DNA of 64,000 bases from Acanthosepion esculentum (Eukaryota; Mollusca; Cephalopoda; Sepiida; Sepiidae), in assembly GCA_964036315.1 (NCBI GenBank), contig OZ038509.1, positions 31,118,732 through 31,182,731 on the forward strand, in the 5' to 3' direction. The number at the start of each line of letters is the position of its first letter. Position 1 is the first letter of the stretch. Made by a program: the position numbers and the translations under genes. This document shows positions 24,511 through 35,095 of this stretch, in pieces. A model generated the notes under the pieces. It did no database searches and was not told the DNA's origin. It was given only the letters and a program-made list of their open reading frames with translations.

Positions 24511-25180
24511 TTGAGAACTGTCTGTAAGAAAAAGAAAACCATGACGCAATTCACTTCACCAGAAATTTGGAAATGGTATGCTATACTTCTTGACATTCAT
24601 ACTGGAAGCTCCAATATGATCATTTCAGAGTGTTTGGGTGTCAATCTGAGGACAGTGCAGAGGATTCAGAAAGAGTTGGATGATTCTAATTCTGATTACA
24701 AAGGTGTTTGGAGTGATGCCAATGTTATGGCTCCATTCATCTTCCCACAGAGCCTCAGACCCAACACAGAGGCTTACATAATGTGCCTTGAGGAGGTAGT
24801 GCTACCCTGGATCAAGAGAGTGGCTACTACTAGAAGACCCTATGTCTGGCAACAGGACTATGCAGCATGTCACACAAGCAGGAGCACCCAGTCATAGCTG
24901 TCAGACAATTTCTGCAACCACATCACCCCTTACAACTGGCCACCTAACTCCCCAGACTGCTACCCCCTCGATTACTATGTGTGAGGTGCAGTTGAGTGAG
25001 GGACCCACATAACTCCATGTAATACCAAAGATGAACTGAAGGCAAGGATTATGGCAGCATTCACCAACTTAAACAAGGAGACCATCCAAAAGTGTTGCAG
25101 GAGATTCCAAAGTCATCTGGAGGCCGTAGTTGAAGCCAATGGCAATTTTATTGATTTAAAAACTATCTTTCATAGGACAT
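24511..25180 (+). pseudogene. Tc1/mariner-type transposase pseudogene, internally deleted
   Basis: The first 128 codons hold a helix-turn-helix start (NLRTVQRIQKELDDSN) and then jump directly to the catalytic half: VWQQDYAACHTS with one catalytic Asp, and after a TAG the WPPNSPDCYPLDYYV block with the next. Further TGA codons follow at what are Trp or Arg positions in related proteins. The frame then continues to KDELKARIMAAFTNLNKE. The first catalytic Asp and its surroundings are deleted between about residues 66 and 70. Stops are of the TGG-to-TAG/TGA and CGA-to-TGA kind, as from C-to-T decay. In intact relatives the enzyme cuts and pastes DNA at TA sites; this copy is dead. I could not find clear terminal inverted repeats. 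Confidence 0.75.
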
Positions 25181-25184
25181 GATG

Positions 25185-26065
25185 AAACAATGATTGACAT
25201 TCAGTTAGCACACCTACAAATCTTGATGTATTGCATCTGCTTTTACAAGAGGCATAGAATAATATATTGCAGGTTGATATTCACCATCAACATAATCACA
25301 CAAGCCTGTGTTAATGTCCAACAAGAACATACAGTGTATTAATATCAGGTATTACTACTGTTGATACACTCCTTATTTGGAACCCGTTAACAAATTGTTC
25401 TATATATGGGATCATTTTACCGAACCACAGCTATATTAAATGTATTGTTAATCTTAAGTAAATTGAAACACTTTCAGGATGTTGTAAATTTATTTTCCCC
25501 TTCAATCTATGTTCACATAATATCAAAATATTTCAATAAATTATATGAACATATTAATTTTTTTTAAATCATAGGTTTTTAAAACTTCATATGTTTATAT
25601 AATTTTTTAAAATATGAAATTATTTAAAAGTAGCATCATAGATGTCAAAAAATGATAGAATAATTTATATATAGATAAACAATGCAGCCTAGAATCAGAG
25701 CATGTTTGCACTCTGTGAAAAATGTTTGAAGGGCATGTGTGTGTCCCATTCATTATGATGTATGAGAGCCTAACAATTCAGTTCTTGAAATGAACTGTCA
25801 GAGACTACCTACATTTTGATTATAGTGATGAATGTTTGTACAAAATCAATTACATTTTTTAGAAGAACTGATAACAGAAACTGGTGTACAAGTCTGCTAC
25901 AAGATCTCCAAACAACAAACACAAGTTTTGAATTCAGAGTTTCCCTTCTCTTATACTGGTTTCCAACCAAGGCTAGAGAGGCCGTTCTGACCCATTTAAT
26001 CCATGGCTGGAGGGAGAAGAGGTGAATACATATCTTTTCCAGTGGTATTTATGCAAAAGTGAATG
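25185..26065. other. Noncoding stretch
   Basis: Mostly AT-rich. A 69-codon open frame at 25816-26025 has normal composition but no motif that I can defend. Confidence 0.4.
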
Positions 26066-26071
26066 TAACAA

Positions 26072-26142
26072 ACTCAACTAGAATTTATACTCAGTTTGCC
26101 AATTTCTCATTCTGAGCTGCTATCCATTACACAATCTGTGTG
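26072..26142 (-). repeat. Degenerate tRNA-derived SINE head
   Basis: The minus strand reads TGTAATGGATAGCAGCTCAG, an A-box-like region, and then GAGAAATTGGCAAACTGAG and a degenerate B box. It aligns with the clearer SINE at 26865-27113 (GCAATAGATAGAGGC ... GAGAAATTGAAGAGCTGAG). Confidence 0.5.
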
Positions 26143-26864
26143 TGTTTGTGTATGTGTGTTTACACATTGTATTTCATATACATGGATGATCATTTAAAAT
26201 TGTTATGCTTAGATCTTATATACACTAACTCTTTTTTTGGCTCATAAAATTAAAAAGCTAAAAATACAGTATGAATCACAAGTCAGTTTTAAAAATATTT
26301 TTCTATTAAAACTTGATTAACAAGCAAGTGAAGTTTGATCTGGATTTTGCATTATCATCAAATCAGAAATGGATTAGTCTCAAAGAATATATAATAAAAA
26401 TACATTTCGGCAACAAAACTTTCTCAACTAATAATATAAAACTAATACAAAAAATACATCTTTAATTTTCTTGTCTATAAATTCTGATTATCAACAAAGA
26501 AATTACATTATTTTGAAGTTCTTTCTACTAGGTTCAAATTGAAAAATCTGTTATTCGTATTAAGGGGAAGTAACTTCTTTTAAACATTATATTGAAATTT
26601 TCCTTTAATTATACAAGTTAAATATTTGTTCTTTAACAATTCCACCAAAAAACATTTTGCCAAAGAATGATTGCCTAAATTTTAGAGAATCATCACAACA
26701 TTCTATAATTGTAAGATGTGACATTTCAACAAATCAAGTTGAATATCTATTTATGTAAAACATTTTAATATTGAGCTTTTTTTATTAAATGAAATGTTTC
26801 AGTACATTTTTTAATTGAATCAAAATGAAATTGATCCATTAGTTTATTTTAATTAGGTTTTTAT

Positions 26865-27113
26865 AGATTGTTGATTGATTTGTTTTTTATGCCTTATCAA
26901 CCCTTGTGAGTTATTTAAAGCAGAAACATTTTGCATTGTGGGAATAATTTTTTTTTTTTAGTGAATATTGCTTTAACAATTTTTCCAGACACAAGTCTCA
27001 CTATTTAACCCATATCTGTAAGTGAATATAATATTCCAGCTGGAATTCAAACTCAGCTCTTCAATTTCTCATTCCAAGCCTCTATCTATTGCACCACTTG
27101 CACATCCACAGTT
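26865..27113 (-). repeat. tRNA-derived SINE, minus strand
   Basis: The minus strand gives an A-box-like GGTGCAATAGATAGAGGC (about 27076-27100) and a B box GAGTTTGAATTCC (27041-27053). The body ends at the TCAACCC / ATAAGGCAT phrase near 26890. The same 3' phrase recurs at about 57115-57160 (minus) and about 41755-41785, so this is a family. It is not a functional tRNA: the acceptor stem does not pair. Confidence 0.65.
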
Positions 27114-27119
27114 TTCATA

Positions 27120-27800
27120 GAGTTTTCAACAAAATAAATCCAATACTTACAGATATAGTATCAAGTGAATAATTGTAAAGTATCAAGAATAGCTCAGTTG
27201 TTGTACAATCCGCATTATCAAAATACCACAAGATATATGTAACTTTTGAAAATATGCTTGAAGGTAATCATCATTTAAACAAGCAAGAAATGTGATTGAT
27301 TTTGCTAATATCTTGATGTTTAAAACATAATTAACTTAAAGTAACTATTTTATAAGAGTACATTGATGTAGATGAGAAATAAAATAAACTAGATGAATAA
27401 AATAAAAAGGCACAAGTAAAATATATAAAATTAAATGGTTATGGATTTAATAAAATTAACCACATTTCTTTTATATGAAATATTTATTACCTGCATCATG
27501 TTTTTCCAAATTACATTCATCATTATTTAAAACTATCTAATAAACACACAGTGTTCAATATTATATTATTTTGCTAATTTATTCAAATAATCTAAATAGA
27601 AAAAAGTTATTTATTCAGTCAAAATATATACTCTTGGATTCTCTTTATATTTATTCTATAGCAAGTTATCAATTCTCTTCCTAAAAATTCTTTATTCTAA
27701 AAACCTATAAATACATTGAAGATTTCTTGAGTCAAAATAGAGAGGTTCTTCTCTGTGATGAACAATCACATAGAAGCAAGCAAACCAGAGTGACTTGCAT
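27120..27800. other. Noncoding stretch
   Basis: AT-rich with no recognised gene. It ends at the 5' LTR of the Ty3/gypsy element. Confidence 0.5.
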
Positions 27801-27804
27801 CTGG

Positions 27805-28200
27805 TGCAAAGGAAAAGAAGTTCCTTACCTCAAAACATGGCATGTAGAATGGGCATTTTGTTCCTTGAAAATGGCATTAATCTCCACTTTTTGTGTTGGA
27901 TTGTTCCAACAGTATGTGCTGTATTGGTGGCTTTTGTAGAGCTTAGCATGGTTTGATCAATAGCAAGTTCTGTACTGATTGGTCGGACTGAAGGAGGCTA
28001 TTTACCTGAGTAACTGAGGACAAAAGCAAAGAACACTAGTTGGTTAGTCGGCCGTGGTGTTGGCCTGATAAAAGAGAGCTGAAGCAGTGAGAAGGCAGAA
28101 CAGGTTTACATTGGTGAAGTGTGTGGAATTCAAGAATGGCAGATTGAACAAGCAGTGTTTTGTATTGAACGAATGATGCCCGGAGACTCATTTAACTACA
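27805..28200 (+). mobile_element. Ty3/gypsy element: first LTR
   Basis: The repeat starts TGCAAAGG and ends TTTAACTACA. It matches the second LTR at 30719-30985: GAGGCTATTTACCTGAGTAA, GAAGTGTGTGGAA, and ATGATGCCC...GACTCATTTAACTA. It carries about 100 extra bases after position 27840 that the second copy lacks, plus many point differences. This points to an old insertion. Confidence 0.75.
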
Positions 28201-28227
28201 AGCTATTTCAGCCTTCCTACCAATCAT

Positions 28228-28420
28228 GGAGGACAGAAGTTTCTGTATTTGGCTAATACCTGAATTCAGTGGGGCTGCACTGATCTACCAATTGTAGAAT
28301 GGATTGAAAATATGGAGTTGCTTTGCGAACTCTACAAGATGAAAAAAGTCAAGCAGATACTGTCACTGTGCTTGCGAGCCAGGGTTCTCACTGTGTATCA
28401 GTGGTAGTATTACACTGAAT
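28228..28420 (+). pseudogene. Ty3/gypsy gag N-terminus, frameshifted
   Basis: The ATG at about 28228 (ATCATGGAGG) opens MEDRSFCIWLIPEFSGAA, then frameshifts. The adjoining frame gives an E-W-I-E-N-like helix with ELLCEL..., the usual start of a capsid domain in this clade of LTR retrotransposons. A second copy of the same start follows the second LTR at 31011. The gag product would form the particle that packages the RNA; here it is interrupted within 30 codons. Confidence 0.6.
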
Positions 28421-29185
28421 ATTGATCATGCTCAACCCATGTGTATTGATGCCCTAATTATGGACAGACCACTACTTGGGTTTGATCTTCTTCTTGGGAT
28501 TAACGAGATCAGAGTACTAGGCGGGGTGCACATAACTTGCTCAGGAGAAGTTCACTTTTTTGAAGGAAGCATGCTCCAGTGTGCTGCTATTTCCATCAAT
28601 GAGCCCAACTTTAGCACAGAGTTCAACCATCATAAAAAATTATGGATAGCAACATGGAAGTGAGCAAATGGACAACTACCTATAACCCTAAAGAATAGAG
28701 TGTCAGAATACTCAGTACCCAACTATGCACAAGACAAATATGAGATGGAGCTCCAGTCATGGCTGTGGCCATACACCCCCGTAGACGAACTTGGCCCACC
28801 TAAATGTCTAATCCCATTAATGGCAGTGATACAAGAGGTTTGTCCAGTACTGGATTACCGGGAGTTAAAAGGTTTTGTGGAACCATATACTGCTAACTCA
28901 GAGGTGTGGGCACAAAATTTGTAGGAATGGTGACAATTGGGAGCTAACATATCCTTATTGGACTTACGAAGGGCATATCTGCAGATACATGTTGAGAAGG
29001 CACTGTAGCTCTATCAAACTGTTATATTGAAGGGTCAAAGATACTGCCTCACCCAACTGGGCTTCAGTTTAAATGTGGCACCTCTCATCATTAAAACTGT
29101 AATTGACATGGTACTGTCTCAAGACAAAGCCATTGTGAATTCCACATTGGCATATATTAATAATATTTATGTCAACAAAGTTTGA
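28421..29185 (+). pseudogene. Ty3/gypsy protease and reverse-transcriptase remnant
   Basis: The segment 28439-28660 gives a protease-like end with LLGFDLLLGINEIRVLGGVH. Next comes 28700-28924 with VCPVLDYRELKGFVEPYT, the RT fingers. After frame breaks, LLDLRRAYLQIHVEK and YCLTQLGFSLNVAPL follow at about 28955-29090. The YxDD catalytic box reads AYINNIYV at about 29147-29172, so both catalytic aspartates are replaced by asparagine. Several stops and frame changes separate the blocks. The RNase H region and part of the thumb seem to be missing before the integrase. The copy cannot transpose by itself. Confidence 0.8.
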
Positions 29186-29439
29186 TTCCTGTCACACATG
29201 TGAGAGAGCACCTGTTCAATTACAGACTAGTATGCAAGGAGCCAGCAAGATTAGAAGATGGAACTTCTGGAGTGATAATTGCACTCTCCAATAGAGGTGA
29301 GGTGGAGAGATCCCCAATATCCCTATGAAGATTACTTGCCGATGTGTGTTCTCCTTATGTGGGAGACTTGTGGGCCACTTTTCTATTTGCAGCTGGCTGC
29401 AAATGGCCACTGTGGTCATGAAGCAACAAGCAAGCACCC

Positions 29440-30715
29440 TAACCACAGGATGGGATGATGAAGTTGAGGCTGTCTCTGGCAGACTGTCATACCAGGGTGC
29501 CACAGAGGTGGTTAAAACTACACAAGGAGGGAACAGAGCCAGTACAATCAGTATGCACCACTATGAAGACCAAATTAGATGCACATCAAGTGGCTAATAT
29601 CCATCAACAAACTGGACACCCAGACATAAAAAGGACCCTGTACTTTGTTAGGTTGGTAGATCTTTCAGTATCGCCAGAAGTTGTAAAAGCAGTTGTCAAG
29701 GAATGTGAGGCTTGCCAATCCCTTGACCCAGCTCCAGTGCATTGGTGAAAAGGAAAGCTGGACATGAGGGACAACTGGAATAAGTTAGCAATGGACATCA
29801 CCCACCATGGTAATAAGCATTTTTGGACAATCATTGATTGTGGACCCTCTCAGTTTTGAGATATGGAGACCACTACGTTGACAAGATTCTACTAGTGTAG
29901 TTTGTCAGTTGGAGTCAATTTTTTATGAACAGGGGTCTGCCAGAAGAGATATTGACTGACAATGACACAGCATTTATGTGCAACCATTTCAAGAATTTTT
30001 TTGAGTAATTGGGGTGTACATTTGCAGTTCTGATGTACTTATGCACCTGCTGGGAATGGCATAGTAGAAAGAAGATACCAGAGCATCAAAATCATTGCAG
30101 CTAGAAAAAATGCTCTATACCAGAGGCAGTCTACTGGTATAACATCATACCTAAAGATAACCAGTCACCTACTACGGCACCAGCTGATGCACTTCATAGG
30201 TACCATACCTGCATATGGGGCGTCGAGGCCATGACTCCTCCCTGAATTTCAGGATACTCGAGGAGCATATGAAGTGGGAGACGTTTTGGGTGAAAACTCC
30301 TCACAGGAGATGCACAACTAAGTTTAAAATAGGTCACATGGCTCAGGTTAATAGTTCACAGTTAGTACACTTCGATGGAATTCTACATAACATGAAGGAC
30401 TTGCATCCCTTCATGGGATCCGTCTTAACAGGACAGTGATTCTAAGAGAGTGAGCGGTTAGTAAATTTTCAACCCCACTAGGAGAATCTATTTACTCCCC
30501 CAATACTAAATCCTTTGAAGACAAAAACAACCTCAGAGGATGACTTCCCAATTGTCAGCAGCCAAGATACTAATGTGGTACATTCTGATAGACCTTCTGG
30601 TGACAGTTTATCTGAGGACGAAGCTTGTGTTGCTCCACTTCGGAGAAGTACCCAGCAAAAGCAACCTGCTCCCAGCTGTATTTTCTGTGATCATGAGATC
30701 AGGGGGGCTTGCTTC
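29440..30715 (+). pseudogene. Ty3/gypsy integrase and pol C-terminus, broken
   Basis: A zinc-binding H2C2 domain is visible at about 29600-29720 (HQQTGHPDIKRTL ... CEACQSLD). It is followed by a TGA and then a core-domain start with AMDITHHGNKHFWTIIDCG. After frame changes come LTDNDTAF near 29955 and GNGIVERRYQSIKIIAARKN at about 30052-30110, which holds the catalytic Glu. The C-terminal part gives VKTPHRRCTTKFKIGH at 30295. The frame at 30515-30733 ends in LRRSTQQKQPAPS...CDHEIRG. A G-rich polypurine-like run (AGGGGGG) precedes the second LTR. The intact enzyme would insert the cDNA into the host genome. Confidence 0.8.
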
Positions 30716-30718
30716 TGT

Positions 30719-30985
30719 TGTAAAGGAAAATAAGTTCCTTACCTCAAAGTCACATGCTGACTAGTTGGACTATTTGAGGAGGCTATTTACCTGAGTAACT
30801 GAGGACAAAAGTAAAGAACTCTAATTGGTTAGTTGGCTGTGATATTGGCCTGATAAAGAAGGGCTGAAGCAGTGAGAAGGCAGAATGGGTTTACATTGGT
30901 GAAGTGTGTGGAACTCAAGAATGGCAGATTGAACAAGCAATATTTTGTATTGTACAAATGATGCCCAGAGACTCATTTAACTATA
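30719..30985 (+). mobile_element. Ty3/gypsy element: second LTR
   Basis: It starts TGTAAAGGAAAATAAG and ends GACTCATTTAACTAT. It is shorter than the first LTR by about 130 bases, mostly one deletion near its 5' end. It is followed not by flanking DNA but by another gag start. Confidence 0.75.
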
Positions 30986-31145
30986 AGCTATTTTGGCCTT
31001 CCTACCAATCATGGCGGACAGAAGTTTCTATATTTGGCTAATACCTAAATTCAGTGGGGCTGCTACTGATCTACCAATTGTAGAATGGATTGAAAATGTG
31101 GAGTTGCTTTTGTGAACTCTGTGAGATGAAAAAAAGGACAAAACT
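30986..31145 (+). pseudogene. Second Ty3/gypsy internal region, nearly all deleted
   Basis: The sequence repeats 28201-28345: the CTTCCTACCAATCATGG leader, the gag start (here with one base difference restoring EFSGAATDLPIVEWIENVEL in one frame) and GAGATGAAAAAA. It then breaks off into LTR sequence. This is a tandem second unit with an internal deletion. Confidence 0.7.
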
Positions 31146-31250
31146 GATTTTCGTTGGTGAAGTGTGCGGAACTCAAGAATGGCAGATTGAACAAGTGATA
31201 TTTTGTATTGTACAAACAAAATCCAAGGAATAAAGACTCAGTTTACTACA
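31146..31250 (+). mobile_element. Ty3/gypsy element: third, truncated LTR
   Basis: From about 31158 it reads GGTGAAGTGTGCGGAACTCA through TATTTTGTATTGTACAAA and ends AGACTCAGTTTACTACA. This matches the 3' third of the other two LTRs. It closes the tandem array. Confidence 0.65.
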
Positions 31251-32639
31251 TTCTTTGAATGGAAATGGTCTAAATACTTGGAACAGGGAATGATAATCTG
31301 TAGGAGGAAGGTCAAATGAATATACTCGTCATCTCCTGAACAAAAAAGTGGAAAACTCTTAGCTATAAACCTACCACTGTTGGAATTGTTACGCTCTCAT
31401 CACACTCACCTTCTCCTAGGTCAGTGTTCTCTTTTATACTAAAGGACACTATTCAAATATATACTTTTAAAAAAAAAGAAAAAGAAAAGAGATTTTTTTT
31501 TATTATTGCAGCATACTTGGTGTCTCTTTTGAAGCTGTTTTCAGTCAAATTGTTTCATTACATTCATGCCCAGAATTTCTACCACATCTCCACCTTAGTA
31601 AAAATCAGTTTGACATGAAATTAGATGTGGATATTACTATGCAGAAAAATGATCTCTTTTTTATTCAGCAAGTTCTGAAGCATAACAAAATGGCCTATAT
31701 AGTTATATGCATTAACCAATAGGTGACTCCTGCACTGCCAAATGCTGACCTTAAACCATCAGAGAAACTACATCATTGGTTCCATTGCAGTCCATATTTC
31801 AACATACATCTGTACCCAATCAGTGTTTTACTCAAAATATACTTTTCACCAAAGTGATTACATGAAGCAAAAACAAAATTACATTTTTTTTTAATAATGC
31901 AAGCTTCCATATGTTTGATTTTTTTATTCTTCATTTAAGTGAGTTGCTCTTTTTTATTGCTTTTTAAAATCATCTTACATCATAGCTATATTATTGGTAA
32001 GTGATTTTAACAGATTTTTCATTGTTCATTCACTAACAGTTCTTAAATATTTATATACTTGGCAACTTCAGCCAAGCTTAAACATATACAGGAATAAAAT
32101 AATATATTATTTAAAAATAAAATATTTAAAAAATGTATTATAATTTTTGAAAATGGTGGAAAATGTCAACCTTCAAACAAAATTGGCATTTTCAACCTAA
32201 TATGATCAAAAGGTTTATTCTTTATAATATCTTATGTATTTTCTTCTGTTAACATTTGATAAGACTAAAAGAAATTATTTAATTTGAAAATGATAAATAT
32301 ATTTTTGCAAAAATATGTTAACATGAAATAAAATTTGGATTATGATATAAAGAAATTACTATTGATCATTCAGATATACAATACCTACTTCTCTTGAGAC
32401 ATTGTTTTTAGTCCAATTTTACAGCCACAATAAGTAGAAACATAAAAATAAAATCATCCTTTATTAAACTAACTAAAATGAAACCATCAGTATTCAAAGA
32501 AAAACATTATTGCCAAGAAAATAGAAAAATGACCTAAGAATAAAAAAATTCCTTTTTAAAATAATTTTTTCTTAAAATGGAAATTTCTATTGATTTCTAT
32601 TTATTTCAGGATTTTTTTGACAGTTTTTATAAAATATTC
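31251..32639. other. Noncoding stretch
   Basis: AT-rich. There is an A/G-rich and T-rich patch at 31469-31505. No gene is recognised. Confidence 0.5.
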
Positions 32640-32643
32640 CTAA

Positions 32644-33976
32644 TCTGACGTAGAAGCCCTGCCGGCTACAGCTCTGTCCTGTCTCTCCAGTCGTTCTGGC
32701 CGAAAAGTAAACCACCCGGTCCTCCTCCGGTGAACTGAAGGAACCACCACTATCCGCCACGTTGTGTATTTTTGATCTGAACAGCAGTATTTCGATCCTT
32801 CAGGACAATCCGGAGGTAGGACGAATTAAATGGCTGTGCTCCACGCTGAAAGAAATCGCTATTCGTGCAGAAAAGTTCTTGTCGTAACCACATGGGCACA
32901 AAGAAGAAAGAAATAAGCAACACTTTCGGTTCCTGTACAAAGAGCCCTTTAAGGATACTGTTTTTATGTCACTACCAAAGAAATTGCACGAATACAAAGT
33001 GTTTTAATGAGAATTACTCGTTTGGGTCGGAAAGTCACAGAGAGAGAAAGACACAATTATGCTGATAGAAAATTCGGCTGATCTAAGGGAGATAATTCGT
33101 GGATCTTCATCTGCACCCTCCGATATAGCAGTCAGCTTTCTCAGCTTTGTTGACGAAGTTATCTCGATTCGCACGGGTTCTATTTCTATCTTTTGGTACT
33201 TGATGCATGCAACCAACTGGCCAGACCAGCAAGACCCACTAAGCCATTTCCGACGCGTTTTCTTCCGCGTTCTTTCTCGAGTTTTTCTTTGGTCTCTCTC
33301 CGTGGACTGTGTCATTCTGATGTGCTCTTCTTAGCGGACTACTTCGTTCTGGTGCGTTCTCCTTTGCGGACTGCCTCATTCTCTCGCCGCGTTTTTCCTT
33401 GGTCTCTGCCGGCTATCAGATGCGTTCTCTGAACCGATCTCGGATCTCATTTCCCCAACTCAAGCATGCAGGCCACTTATATAGAGAGAGGTGGAGCTAA
33501 ACAGTTTTTTGGGCACCACCGCCCACAAATTTTAATATGCAAATCGCCTTGATCACCATGTGTTTCCGCCTGCTCTCTGAAACTCCACGGGAACCCAGTT
33601 TTCAAGAGGTACTAAAATTCGGATTCGGACTCTCTGCTGGGTTTTCCGCAGACGTCCACTTAAGCCCGGTGAAAAGCACTTATCTCGTCTGAGGGCTCTG
33701 GCTGGATTTCGCCCGGCAGACCACCCAAAATCCAATTCACCATTTATCACAAGCTTTACTTAACGAACCCGTCCATTAATTACTCTGGAATTAATCCACC
33801 TAGTTAATTAATAATTCAATCCCAGAAACATCTAAGTAAAAAAGAAAAACTTATTTCTGGAATTACTTCGAAATCCCTTCTACCCAATTAATTAGTACCT
33901 TCATCCCAATCCTTTAGAACCGTTGATTAATAAACCCACCTGGTGGGGGGAGGGCTCTCTCTCTCTTTCTGCCACA
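32644..33976 (-). mobile_element. GC-rich LTR-like block with TATA box, minus strand
   Basis: This is an abrupt island of much higher GC content with sharp edges and a CTAA on both sides (32640-32643 and 33977-33980), which may be a 4-base target duplication. On the minus strand it starts TGTGGCAGAAAG and has a TATA box CTCTATATAAG at 33476-33486. The TATA box is followed by a region of imperfect repeats (GGAGAACGCACCAGAACGAA-like units, about 33240-33420). It ends ...CTACGTCAGA. Several frames of 60-100 codons run through it, but they overlap in both directions with no family match. I favour a long solo LTR. A CpG-rich host promoter or 5' exon is the alternative. Confidence 0.45.
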
Positions 33977-33980
33977 CTAA

Positions 33981-35095
33981 GAAAAGATAAATTTTACTGA
34001 TTACTGAAGAAAATATAAATTCTTTCTTAACGTTTTGCTGCAAAATAGTAATAAATGAATATTAAATGTAAGAATTTGAAATAAAAGGTTAAGCAAAAAG
34101 AAGTTCTTTTTAAATATTAAAAAAATGCTGAGAGTATGATATCCAGCTCTATAGGTGTGGAACAATTTCTTACCTTGGATGATATCAAATGTCCATTGTG
34201 TTTTTCTGTACTATTTTCATTACAATCCATATCCACATTGCAGCCCACTCTTTGATCATTAGTAGATCCTTCAAAGACCTCACATCATTTCCTGAATGAA
34301 AAGAGAAGAAAAAATAAGAACCTGAGATTAAACATTAATGTGTACAGTTAAAATACGAGAAAATATAAACAAAAATAAGCTACATTTATTCAGTGTCCAT
34401 TAAATGTTTTGAAATAATACTGTAAAATGGCAAATATTGTGTACAAAAGATAGATTGATAAATCCATAGTCTAACTATAATGTTAAAACTATATGATTAA
34501 TAGCCACAAGCGAATTAATAATGAAGGTAAAATAACTACTTTTTCCATTATAAGGCTGAAGACATCCAAGCTTACATCACCAAAGTAGTTACTCATCTAG
34601 GTACTGACCAAGCTTGACATTGCTTAACTTCAGTGATTGTACAAGAATCGGTGTTTCAATGTGATATGGCTGTAAGCCTTCCTCACTGTTAAGCAATAAC
34701 TATAATATTTAAAGTTTGATGATAAAATGTAACATCATAAACAAATGTTTCAAGGTATGCATAAAAAATATTTCAGTGCAATATAAAATACAATTTTACA
34801 GGAAATATTTTTGGAGCATAACACTAAAATTAGACTATTCAACTTTCTATATTTGATGGTATATAACATCCATCCATGCCCAAAATATTAGAATTACATA
34901 AATTTGTAATCGGTGCACAAAAAGAAACTGGCTCAAATAAGAAATATGAACAAAGTTGTAATATTCAATATATGATCTAACAATTGTTTCTTAATATCCC
35001 CTATTGAAATGGCAGAGTGATAAATACAGCTTTAAATTACAATTCACTTTAGATTTTTAAATGGATTTTCATGTTATCTTCTGTTAAAGCAAAAT
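33981..35095. other. Noncoding stretch
   Basis: AT-rich, with no recognised gene. Confidence 0.5.

Noticed and set aside
25816..26025. 69-codon open frame of normal composition
   Set aside because: It resembles repeat-derived predicted proteins in general, but I can point to no motif or second copy in the window, so I did not annotate it as a gene.
32800..33750. Several 60-100 codon frames on both strands in the GC-rich island
   Set aside because: They overlap each other in opposite directions, as expected where GC content lowers stop frequency, and none shows a family motif.
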